From Pseudomonas protegens (GTDB lineage Bacteria; Pseudomonadota; Gammaproteobacteria; Pseudomonadales; Pseudomonadaceae), in assembly GCF_003363755.1 (NCBI RefSeq), contig NZ_CP031396.1, positions 6,480,501 through 6,544,500 of the forward strand: a stretch of 64,000 nucleotides of DNA, read 5' to 3'. The notes beneath the pieces are model-generated. The model saw only the letters and a list, made by a program, of their open reading frames with translations. It did no database searches and was not told the origin of the DNA. The translations under genes were made by a program, and so were the position numbers. Position 1 is the first letter of the stretch; each line of letters starts with the position of its first letter. Positions 17,018 through 24,643 of the stretch are shown one piece after another.

Positions 17018-19729
17018 TTAGAACCACTGCTTGAAGCGGCGGATGTACAGGGTCTTCATGGTCTGGGCGACCACGCAGTAGCTGAGCAGGGTGCCCACCA
17101 GCCACGGGAAGTACTCCCACGGCAGCGGCACCAGGCCGACCATGCTGCCCAGGGGCGAGAAGGGCACGTAGATCCCCAGGGCCATCACCAGTCCCGTGGC
17201 CAGCATCACCGGCAGGGCCGCGGTGCTCTGGATGAACGGGATCTTGCGGGTGCGCAGCATGTGCACCACCAGGGTCTGGGACAGCAGCCCCTCGATGAAC
17301 CAGCCGGACTGGAACAGGGCGGCCATTTCCACGCTGTTGGCGGCGAACACGTACCACATCAGGGCGAAGGTGGTGATGTCGAAGATCGACGAGGTCGGCC
17401 CGATCCACAGCATGAAGCGCCCGATGTTGTTGGCGTCCCACTTGCGCGGCTTGGCCAGGTATTCCTTGTCCATCTTGTCCCAGGGCAGGGCCAGCTGGGA
17501 GAAGTCGTACATCAGGTTCTGCAGCAGCAGGTGGATCGCCAGCATCGGCAGGAAGGGGATGAAGGCACTGGCCACCAGCACCGAGAACACGTTGCCGAAG
17601 TTGGAGCTGGCGGTCATGTTCAGGTACTTCATGATGTTGCCGAAGGTCTCGCGGCCCTTGATCACCCCTTCTTCCAGCACCATCAGGCTCTTTTCCAGGA
17701 GGATGATGTCCGCCGATTCCTTGGCGATGTCGGTGCCGCTGTCCACCGAGATGCCGACGTCGGCATCGCGCAGGGCGGGGGCGTCGTTGATGCCGTCGCC
17801 GAGGAAGCCCACGGTGTGGCCGTTGGCTTGCAGGGCCTTGAGCACCCGGGACTTCTGCAGCGGGGTGAGCTTGGCGAACACCGTGCGCTCTTCCACCAGG
17901 CGCCCGAGCACCTGGTCATCCATGTGCTCGATGTCGCGACCCAGCAGCGGTTCGCCCGCTTCCAGGCCCACTTCGCGGCAGATCTTCGCGGTGACGATGG
18001 GGTTGTCGCCGGTCAGCACCTTGACCGTCACGCCGTTGTCACGCAGGGCGGCGATGGCCGGGCCGGCGGTTTCCTTGGGCGGATCGAGGAAGGTCAGGAA
18101 ACCTTCGATCACCAGCTCGCGCTCGTCGCTGGCGCTGTACTGGCTGCGGGTCTGGCCCTTGGGCAGGTCCCGGGTGCCCACCAGCAGCACGCGGAAGCCG
18201 TCGCGGTTGTAGTCCTCGGCCAGTTGCAGCAGGGCGGCGCGGCGCTCGGCGTCGAGGCTCACGGCCAGTCCGTCCTGGCGGACCCGGGTGGCGGTTTCGA
18301 GCATCTCTTCCACCGCGCCCTTGCACACCAACAGGTGATCGCCACGGGCATCGGCAAGGATCACCGACAGACGCCGACGGACGAAGTCGAAGGGCAGTTC
18401 ATCGACCTTGCGCCAGGCGGCGGGCGGGGTGAAGTGCGGGTTGCCCTCGGCGAAGGCGACCACGGCGCGGTCCATCAGGTTCTTCATGCCGCTCTGGTGG
18501 TGGCTGTTGAGCCAGGCCAGTTGCAGCACCGCATCGCAGCGGCTGCCGCTGATGTCGACGTGGTGTTCGAGGATGATCCGGTCCTGGGTCAGGGTGCCGG
18601 TCTTGTCGGTGCACAGCACGTCCATGGCGCCGAAGTTCTGGATCGCGTTGAGGCGCTTGACCACCACCTTGCGCTTGGCCATGGCCGCGGCGCCCTTGGC
18701 CAGGTTGGCGCTGACGATCATCGGCAGCATTTCCGGGGTCAGGCCGACCGCCACCGCCAGGGCGAACATGAAGGCATCGGCCCAGTCGCCCTTGGTGAAG
18801 CCGTTGATCAGCAGGACGATGGGCACCATCACCAGCATGAAGCGGATCAGCAGCCAGCTGACGCTGTTGACCCCACGGTCGAAGGCGGTCTGGGTGCGCG
18901 AGCCGACGATGGAGCGGGCCAGGGAACCGAAGTAGGTGCGCCCGCCGGTGGCCACCACCACGGCGGTGGCGGTGCCGCTGACCACGTTGGTGCCCATGAA
19001 GCAGATGTTCGGCAGGTCCAGCAGGTCCTGCTGGTCGGCGGCCAGGGCCTGGGCGGATTTTTCCTGCACGGCGCCCAGGGTGTCGTATTTCTCCACCGGC
19101 AGGGCTTCGCCAGTGAGCACCGCCTGGCTGATGAACAGGTCGCGGGATTCGATCAGGCGGATGTCCGCCGGGATCATGTCGCCGGCCGACAGCTGGATGA
19201 TGTCGCCCACCACCAGTTCGCGCATGGGGACTTCGCGAACCCGGGCCTGCATGCCCATCTGCTCGCGGCGCAGCACCGCGGCAGTGGTGCGGACCATGGC
19301 CTTGAGGGCTTCGGCGGCCTTGGCCGAGCGGTGTTCCTGCCAGAAGCGCATCAGGCCGCTGGCCAGCACCATCACCAGGACGATGATCACGCCGGTCAGA
19401 TCAGTTTCTTCGCCGGCTTGCAGCGGCAGCCAGAAGTCGGTGAAGAAACTGATACCGGTCAGGGTCATCAACACATAGATGAAGGGGTTGTTGAAGGCTT
19501 GCAGCAATTGCACCAGGGCGTGAGGCGGACGGTCGTGGGCGACCTCGTTGTGGCCGTCGCGTTGCAGGCGGCCTTCGGCGTCCAGTTCAGTCAGGCCAGC
19601 GGTGCTGGAGTTGACGTTGGCCAGGGTCACGGCCAGGCCGTTCTGGGCTTCGCGGGCGGCACGCATCGACAGTTTGTTGCTGTCGCGGGTGGCGCTGGTG
19701 TTGCGGGAAGTTGTGGTTTTTTCAGTCAT
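17018..19729 (-). CDS. mgtA: Magnesium-transporting P-type ATPase
   Basis: A 903-residue P-type ATPase of the IIIB (MgtA/MgtB) group, close to the 898 residues of E. coli MgtA. The phosphorylation site is in VLCTDKTGTLTQD. The hinge GDGINDAPALRDADVGISV and the P-domain VKVLTGDNPIVTAKICREVG are present, with about ten membrane segments. It imports Mg2+ across the inner membrane under low magnesium. The start MTEKTTTSRN is chosen over an in-frame GTG 15 codons upstream. Upstream lie a 96-residue protein gene and a leader with a hairpin; downstream a small ORF and a phosphate transporter. Confidence 0.95.
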   Translation of the reverse strand: MTEKTTTSRNTSATRDSNKLSMRAAREAQNGLAVTLANVNSSTAGLTELDAEGRLQRDGHNEVAHDRPPHALVQLLQAFNNPFIYVLMTLTGISFFTDFWLPLQAGEETDLTGVIIVLVMVLASGLMRFWQEHRSAKAAEALKAMVRTTAAVLRREQMGMQARVREVPMRELVVGDIIQLSAGDMIPADIRLIESRDLFISQAVLTGEALPVEKYDTLGAVQEKSAQALAADQQDLLDLPNICFMGTNVVSGTATAVVVATGGRTYFGSLARSIVGSRTQTAFDRGVNSVSWLLIRFMLVMVPIVLLINGFTKGDWADAFMFALAVAVGLTPEMLPMIVSANLAKGAAAMAKRKVVVKRLNAIQNFGAMDVLCTDKTGTLTQDRIILEHHVDISGSRCDAVLQLAWLNSHHQSGMKNLMDRAVVAFAEGNPHFTPPAAWRKVDELPFDFVRRRLSVILADARGDHLLVCKGAVEEMLETATRVRQDGLAVSLDAERRAALLQLAEDYNRDGFRVLLVGTRDLPKGQTRSQYSASDERELVIEGFLTFLDPPKETAGPAIAALRDNGVTVKVLTGDNPIVTAKICREVGLEAGEPLLGRDIEHMDDQVLGRLVEERTVFAKLTPLQKSRVLKALQANGHTVGFLGDGINDAPALRDADVGISVDSGTDIAKESADIILLEKSLMVLEEGVIKGRETFGNIMKYLNMTASSNFGNVFSVLVASAFIPFLPMLAIHLLLQNLMYDFSQLALPWDKMDKEYLAKPRKWDANNIGRFMLWIGPTSSIFDITTFALMWYVFAANSVEMAALFQSGWFIEGLLSQTLVVHMLRTRKIPFIQSTAALPVMLATGLVMALGIYVPFSPLGSMVGLVPLPWEYFPWLVGTLLSYCVVAQTMKTLYIRRFKQWF

Positions 19730-19856
19730 TGCGTGTGCTCCTGCCGCCTGACTACGGCACGACACAGCGACCACTCAACTAATTAAAGACGAGCGAAAGT
19801 ATGTCGAGCCGCAGGTTAGCGATCGATACGGATCTTGGCGTTTTTCAGGTTTTAAC

Positions 19857-19895
19857 GTTCGCTGCCCAAACAATGAAGTTGAATGGACAGCGAAC
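19857..19895 (-). promoter_or_regulatory. Inverted repeat in the mgtA 5' region
   Basis: gttcgctgccc (19857-19867) and ggacagcgaac (19885-19895) pair with one mismatch across 17 bases, about 130 bases before the mgtA start. It could be an operator or an RNA stem in an mgtA leader. No PhoP box was recognised. Confidence 0.35.
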
Positions 19896-20014
19896 CTACT
19901 ACTGGCCTCTTCCATAACTTTCTCCAGCAAGTTTTATTAACGAGAAGGCAATAAGGCGCCGTCAAACTTCCAAGTAAGAAGTTTGTGTGGAAACAACGGA
20001 AAGTGACCGTTGAT

Positions 20015-20305
20015 TTATGGGTAAGTGCGCGCCCCGAGGTACAGGCCGAAGATCAGTCCGGCCTGCTGCAAGAGCAGGGCCGCGCCCCGACTCTGCGGGT
20101 CCTGGCTGTCGTCCAGGCTCCAGCGTTGCTGGAGCTGGCCGGTCATCGGGCAGACACGCCAATTGGCCCGCAGGGCGGTGGCGGCGCAAGGTGAGGATGA
20201 GGAGAACGGCGAGCGTGCCAGAGCCTTGGGCTCACGGCACAGCTTGACCCGCATGGTGGCGGCAAAGGCGCGTACGCCGGGCATTACAGAAGATGTGAAG
20301 TGCAT
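20015..20305 (-). CDS. Hypothetical protein upstream of mgtA
   Basis: A 96-residue protein from the ATG at 20305, preceded by GAGGCACAAGTT as ribosome site. It has a basic N-terminal half and the segment CPMTGQLQQRWS, a pattern I associate with small conserved Pseudomonas proteins whose function is unknown. A hydrophobic C-terminal stretch (LIFGLYLGA) follows. It is on the same strand as mgtA, 285 bp upstream, and may share its transcript or regulation. Confidence 0.5.
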   Translation of the reverse strand: MHFTSSVMPGVRAFAATMRVKLCREPKALARSPFSSSSPCAATALRANWRVCPMTGQLQQRWSLDDSQDPQSRGAALLLQQAGLIFGLYLGARTYP

Positions 20306-20488
20306 AACTTGTGCCTCGTGACCGGACTGGTTCCGGGGAGGCAAGTTACGTTGGAGCGTCAAGCCCTAGCGCAGCTCACCCGACCGCGGAGTCGAGTCCC
20401 GTCATTGTTCAGGGGTGCCTGGCGCTGCGCAGCGGCAGTGACCAGACAGCGTCTAGATACTGTGTCCATTGGCTTCTTTAGTGAGTTG

Positions 20489-20511
20489 AAAAAAGGCCGG
20501 ATTTCCCGGCC
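20489..20511 (-). terminator. Rho-independent terminator-like hairpin
   Basis: On the minus strand GGCCGG-GAAAT-CCGGCC is followed by six U residues (20489-20494). It lies in the gene-free stretch 20306-20708, downstream of the 20709-21059 gene. The rest of that gap shows nothing recognisable beyond a second hairpin at its right end. Confidence 0.6.
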
Positions 20512-20650
20512 CGCGCAATTTACTCAGGAGGGTTCATCGAGTCAAGGTTAAATTGCCCTGAATCGTTGTTCGATGATGAAGTTTCAGGTGAGGTTCAGCT
20601 TGAGGGGTGAGTTCAGGCGTCGAGAGTGGGAAACATATAAGGGATACAAA

Positions 20651-20688
20651 TAAAAAGTGCCCATGACCGATGGGGCGTCATGAGCACT
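20651..20688 (-). terminator. Rho-independent terminator of the 116-residue protein gene
   Basis: agtgcccatgac (20656-20667) pairs with gtcatgagcact (20677-20688) with one mismatch. On the minus strand the stem is followed by a U-rich run, 20 bp after the stop codon. Confidence 0.75.
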
Positions 20689-20708
20689 GAATATAACTTC
20701 GCGGATTA

Positions 20709-21059
20709 TCAGTTCAGCAAGTGCCGGGAGATATCCTTGTAAGTGTTGCTGTCGGTGGCGGCCATCAGTTGCCGTCCATCCTTTAAGGTGCCGATGAAGG
20801 TCACTTCGTTTTCCGTGCCCGCCATCAGGTAACCGGCAATCGCGCCTACTGGCCCCAGCAGCATGGCGCCGGCCACGCCATAACCGAAGGCGTCCTTGTT
20901 GGCGACGGGGCTTTCAGTGGCGATTTCCAGGCTCTTGAAGGCCGATGCCTTGATCTCGACACCGGCGCTGTTGAGCACTGTCTTGAGCCTGAAGGTGCCG
21001 TGGCGGTACTCGCCGGCGCCCTGCAGAAAATCGCCCGATAAAACTTCAATATTTGCCAT
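20709..21059 (-). CDS. Conserved hypothetical protein with glycine-rich hydrophobic segment
   Basis: A 116-residue protein preceded by AAGGATGAT. After a beta-rich N-terminal half (IEVLSGDFLQGAGEYRHGTF), the segment GYGVAGAMLLGPVGAIAGYLM is a glycine-zipper-like hydrophobic stretch. It ends in another beta-rich part (VTFIGTLKDGRQLMAATD). The composition suggests a small soluble or membrane-associated protein. No function or family is assigned. It is a single-gene unit with its own terminator. Confidence 0.7.
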   Translation of the reverse strand: MANIEVLSGDFLQGAGEYRHGTFRLKTVLNSAGVEIKASAFKSLEIATESPVANKDAFGYGVAGAMLLGPVGAIAGYLMAGTENEVTFIGTLKDGRQLMAATDSNTYKDISRHLLN

Positions 21060-21410
21060 GTTGAATCATCCTTATCCAAGCATAACGAGACGGACCATTG
21101 AGCCCCTGGTCAGTGGGGGCGTCAACGGGGTTGCGATGAAGGGTGCTACCGCCAGTCAGCACGCTTCATGTCCTGAGCCTCGGTCAGGATCTCGCGCTCA
21201 ATGCTGATCCAGATCAGGGCTGTGAAAGGTTGTAGCAGGGGATGGCGACTGGACCTCGATGTTCCGACCAGTGGCGGGCGCGGACCGGAGGCAGCGGGCA
21301 GGAAAAAGCGATGTTAAAAAATGTTAGATTGAAAAATATCTTCACATAATCCGTTCATTGGTGGATGATCGTTCACAGCCAACGCTCAACCTGATAACAA
21401 CAGCAACAGG

Positions 21411-21626
21411 ATGGCCATGATGATCGCTTCGCTCCTGCCTCTCTCGGCACCGGTTCACGGTGCCATGCACCTTCCGGGCTTGCCGTCTGGCGCTGCGCCT
21501 GTTGCCGCTCTCTGTGTTGCATTTGCCGGACCTGCAATCCGGATTTCCCTGTCCTGCCCGGTTCTTGCCCGGCGCCTGTCCGGCGCGGCACAGTCCTGGT
21601 CTATTTCTGGAGTCCCCCATGAATAA
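21411..21626 (+). CDS. Low-confidence 71-codon ORF overlapping the ltnD start
   Basis: The gap 21060-21618 contains no solid gene, but this frame begins near an AGGA and ends on a TAA overlapping the ltnD ATG. The N-terminus (MMIASLLPLSAPVHG) is signal-peptide-like; the rest is compositionally bland. It may be a coupled leader or chance. Just upstream (about 21340-21380) is AT-rich DNA with two cgttca motifs that could be promoter and operator. Confidence 0.2.
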   Translation: MAMMIASLLPLSAPVHGAMHLPGLPSGAAPVAALCVAFAGPAIRISLSCPVLARRLSGAAQSWSISGVPHE

Positions 21627-22524
21627 CAACAATGTCGGTGTCATCGGTCTTGGCGCCATGGGCCTGGGCATCGCCCGGTCGTTGCTGCGCAGCGGTTTCA
21701 AGGTGCATGCCTGTGACGTGCGTGCGGCCGTCACCGAGCAGTTCGCCGCTGAAGGCGGCGTGGCCTGCGCCTCGGCCGCCCAGTTGGCGGAGCAGTGCGA
21801 GGTGATCATCACCGTGGTGGTCAATGCCGAGCAGACCGAGAGCGTGCTGTTTGGCGAGGGCGGGGCGGTGGCGGCATTGCGCCCCGGTAGCCTGGTGATC
21901 GGCTGCGCCACCGTGGCCCCGACCTACGCCGTGGACCTGGGCCAGCGCCTGGAGGCCCTGGGCTTGCTCTATCTGGATGCACCGATTTCCGGGGGCGCGG
22001 CCAAGGCCGCCGCCGGCGAGATGACCATGATGACCTCCGGCCCGGCCGGCGCTTACGCCAAGGCCGAGGCGATCCTTGCGGGCATGGCGGGCAAGGTCTA
22101 CCGCCTGGGGGATGCCCATGGCCTGGGCTCCAAGGTCAAGATCATCAACCAGTTGCTGGCCGGGGTGCACATTGCCGCCTCCGCCGAAGCCATGGCCCTG
22201 GGCCTGCGCGAAGGGGTGGACGCCGATGCCCTGTACGAGGTGATCACCCACAGCGCCGGCAACTCGTGGATGTTCGAGAACCGCGTGCCGCATATTCTCA
22301 AGGCCGACTACACGCCACTGTCCGCAGTGGACATCTTCGTCAAGGACCTGGGCCTGGTGCTGGATACCGCCCGGGCCAGCAAGTTCCCGCTGCCGCTGTC
22401 GGCCACCGCGCACCAGATGTTCATGCAGGCCTCCAGCGCCGGTTTCGGCCGCGAGGACGACTCGGCGGTGATCAAGATCTTCCCGGGCATCGAGCTGCCC
22501 GTGGCCAAGCCTGATGCCGTTTGA
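21619..22524 (+). CDS. ltnD: L-threonate dehydrogenase
   Basis: A 301-residue beta-hydroxyacid dehydrogenase. The NAD-binding GVIGLGAMGLGIARSLL is at the N-terminus, the substrate segment DAPISGGAAKAAAGEMT near residue 120, and the catalytic Lys in GSKVKIINQLLAG near residue 171. LtnD oxidises L-threonate to 2-oxo-tetronate. The start MNNNNVG is chosen because the upstream frame does not look coding. Ten bases separate it from otnK, and the four remaining pathway genes follow, which supports the specific substrate over other hydroxyacids. Confidence 0.88.
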   Translation: MNNNNVGVIGLGAMGLGIARSLLRSGFKVHACDVRAAVTEQFAAEGGVACASAAQLAEQCEVIITVVVNAEQTESVLFGEGGAVAALRPGSLVIGCATVAPTYAVDLGQRLEALGLLYLDAPISGGAAKAAAGEMTMMTSGPAGAYAKAEAILAGMAGKVYRLGDAHGLGSKVKIINQLLAGVHIAASAEAMALGLREGVDADALYEVITHSAGNSWMFENRVPHILKADYTPLSAVDIFVKDLGLVLDTARASKFPLPLSATAHQMFMQASSAGFGREDDSAVIKIFPGIELPVAKPDAV

Positions 22525-22534
22525 GGAGCCTGTG

Positions 22535-23827
22535 ATGACGACTTCCACTCCACGCCCGTTGCTGGGTTGCATCGCCGATGACTTCACCGGCGCCACCGAC
22601 CTGGCCAACATGCTGGTGCGCGGCGGCATGCGCACGGTGCAGAGCATTGGCATTCCCAGCGCCGAAGTGGCCGCCGGCCTGGACGCCGACGCCGTGGTGA
22701 TCGCCCTGAAGTCCCGCACCACGCCGGTGGGCGAGGCGGTGGCCGAATCCCTGGCGGCCCTGCACTGGCTGCGCGAGCAGGGCTGCGAACAGATCTTCTT
22801 CAAGTACTGCTCGACCTTCGACTCCACCGCGGCGGGCAATATCGGTCAGGTCAGCGAGGCCTTGCTCAAGGCCCTGGGCAGCGATTTCACCCTGGCTTGC
22901 CCGGCGTTTCCGGAGAACGGCCGGACGATTTTCCGTGGCCACCTGTTCGTCCAGGACCAGTTGCTCAACGAGTCCGGCATGCAGCATCACCCGCTGACGC
23001 CGATGACCGACGCCAACCTGGTGCGGGTGCTGCAAGCGCAGACTGTGCTGCCGGTGGGCCTGCTGCGTTACGACAGCGTCGCCCAGGGCGTGGACACGGT
23101 GCGGGCGAAGATCGCTGAACTGCGGGGCAAGGGCGTCGCCATGGCGATTGCCGATGCGCTGTCCGATGCCGACCTCTACACCCTCGGCGCCGCCTGCGCC
23201 GACCTGCCGCTGTTGACCGGCGGTTCCGGGCTGGCCCTGGGCCTGCCGGAGAACTTCCGCCGCGCCGGCAAGCTGCGGGACCTGGACGCCGCGAGCCTGC
23301 CGCCGGTGGCCGGTGGCGAAGTGGTGCTGGCCGGCAGTGCCTCGGCAGCGACTAATGCCCAGGTCGACGCCTGGCTGGAAGCCGAGCGCCCAGCCCTACG
23401 CATCGACCCCCTGGCCCTGGCGGCCGGTGAACCGGTGGTGGCCCAGGCCCTGGCTTTTGTCCAGGCGCAGCAGGACACCGTGCTGATCTACGCCACCAGC
23501 ACCCCCGAGCAGGTCAAGGCGGTGCAGCGGCAATTGGGCGTCGAGCGCGCCGGGGCCCTGGTGGAGAACGCCCTGGGCGAGATCGCCCGCGGCCTGCGGG
23601 ATAACGGCGTGCGCCGCTTCGTGGTGGCCGGTGGCGAAACCTCGGGGGCGGTGGTCAAGGCCCTGGGCGTGCGCCTGTTGCAGATCGGCGCGCAGATCGA
23701 CCCCGGGGTGCCGGCCACGGTCAGCAGCGGCGGCGAGCCCCTGGCCCTGGCCCTGAAGTCCGGCAACTTCGGCGGTCGCGACTTTTTCAGCAAGGCCCTG
23801 GGCCAACTGGCCGGAGGTCAGCCATGA
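22535..23827 (+). CDS. otnK: 3-oxo-tetronate kinase (DUF1537)
   Basis: A 430-residue kinase of the former DUF1537 family. The N-terminal GCIADDFTGATDLANML is the family signature, and the C-terminal nucleotide-binding part has RRFVVAGGETSGAVVKALG and KSGNFGGRDFF. It phosphorylates 3-oxo-tetronate to the 4-phosphate in the acid-sugar pathway. The start follows GAGGAG. The stop overlaps the start of otnC by ATGA. Confidence 0.92.
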   Translation: MTTSTPRPLLGCIADDFTGATDLANMLVRGGMRTVQSIGIPSAEVAAGLDADAVVIALKSRTTPVGEAVAESLAALHWLREQGCEQIFFKYCSTFDSTAAGNIGQVSEALLKALGSDFTLACPAFPENGRTIFRGHLFVQDQLLNESGMQHHPLTPMTDANLVRVLQAQTVLPVGLLRYDSVAQGVDTVRAKIAELRGKGVAMAIADALSDADLYTLGAACADLPLLTGGSGLALGLPENFRRAGKLRDLDAASLPPVAGGEVVLAGSASAATNAQVDAWLEAERPALRIDPLALAAGEPVVAQALAFVQAQQDTVLIYATSTPEQVKAVQRQLGVERAGALVENALGEIARGLRDNGVRRFVVAGGETSGAVVKALGVRLLQIGAQIDPGVPATVSSGGEPLALALKSGNFGGRDFFSKALGQLAGGQP

Positions 23828-24462
23828 GCCGGGAAAACGCTCTGCGCGAAGAGATCTGCGACGTCGGCCGCAGCCTCTATCAGCGCGGCTACACCGTGGG
23901 CAGCGCCGGCAACATCAGCGCGCGGCTCGACGATGGCTGGCTGATCACCCCCACCGACGTGTGCCTGGGGCGCCTCGATCCGGCGGCCATCGCCAAGGTC
24001 AACCTGGCGGGGGAGTGGGTCAGCGGCGACAAGCCGTCCAAGACCCTGGCCCTGCATCGCCAGGTGTATGACCGCAATCCGGGGGTGGGCGGGGTGGTGC
24101 ACACCCATTCCACCCATCTGGTGGCATTGACCCTGGCCGGGGTCTGGCGCGACGACGACATTCTGCCGCCGCTGACCCCGTATCAGGTGATGAAGGTCGG
24201 GCACATTCCACTGATCGGCTACCAGCGTCCGGGTTCGCCCAAGGTTGCCGAGCAGGTGGCGCAACTGGCCAACCGGGTGCGCGGGGTGATGCTCGAACGC
24301 CTGGGCCCGGTGGTCTGGGAAAGCAGCGTGTCCAAGGCCAGCTATGCCCTGGAGGAACTGGAGGAAACCGCGCGCCTGTGGCTCATGAGCCAGCCGCGAC
24401 CCGAGCCTCTGGATCAACACGCCCTGGACGAACTGCGGGACGCTTTCGGCACCGCCTGGTAA
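23824..24462 (+). CDS. otnC: 3-oxo-tetronate 4-phosphate decarboxylase
   Basis: A 212-residue class II aldolase/adducin-family enzyme. The N-terminal GNISARL and TPTDVCLGRL bind phosphate, and HTHSTHLVALT supplies metal-binding histidines. It decarboxylates 3-oxo-tetronate 4-phosphate to dihydroxyacetone phosphate, feeding glycolysis. It overlaps otnK by four bases. Confidence 0.9.
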   Translation: MSRENALREEICDVGRSLYQRGYTVGSAGNISARLDDGWLITPTDVCLGRLDPAAIAKVNLAGEWVSGDKPSKTLALHRQVYDRNPGVGGVVHTHSTHLVALTLAGVWRDDDILPPLTPYQVMKVGHIPLIGYQRPGSPKVAEQVAQLANRVRGVMLERLGPVVWESSVSKASYALEELEETARLWLMSQPRPEPLDQHALDELRDAFGTAW

Positions 24463-24478
24463 TCACTGACAACGCTTC

Positions 24479-24533
24479 ACGGCAAGCGCCCCCGGGAGCG
24501 CCATCGGGCTCTCGTGGGGAGCGGCTTGCCGGT
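24479..24533 (+). repeat. REP-like hairpin between otnC and gntP
   Basis: cggcaagcgcc and gcggcttgccg are inverted around a 30-base loop. The right arm shares the cggcttgccgg core of type A REPs. It may moderate read-through into the permease gene; no U-tract is present. Confidence 0.45.
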
Positions 24534-24562
24534 AAAAAACAATAACAACAGGACTTCCCGAG

Positions 24563-24643
24563 ATGAATGACTGCATTGGCTTTACGGGTTCCAGCGTCAC
24601 CTGCAACACCTGCCAACCACTGGGTGGAGGGCTTGCCCAATGA
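24563..24643 (+). CDS. 26-residue upstream ORF overlapping the gntP start
   Basis: ATG at 24563 opens 26 codons ending in a TGA that overlaps the permease ATG (ATGA), the arrangement of coupled translation. AGGACT lies upstream as a weak ribosome site. The peptide starts MNDCIGFTGS and contains three cysteines. It could act as a leader or merely load ribosomes onto the permease. No homologue is known to me. Confidence 0.4.
   Translation: MNDCIGFTGSSVTCNTCQPLGGGLAQ

Noticed and set aside
15812..19786. Plus-strand open frame of 1324 codons
   Set aside because: It is antisense to the phosphate transporter and mgtA, has a His/Gln/Gly-rich shadow composition, and the minus strand carries unmistakable transporter and ATPase motifs.
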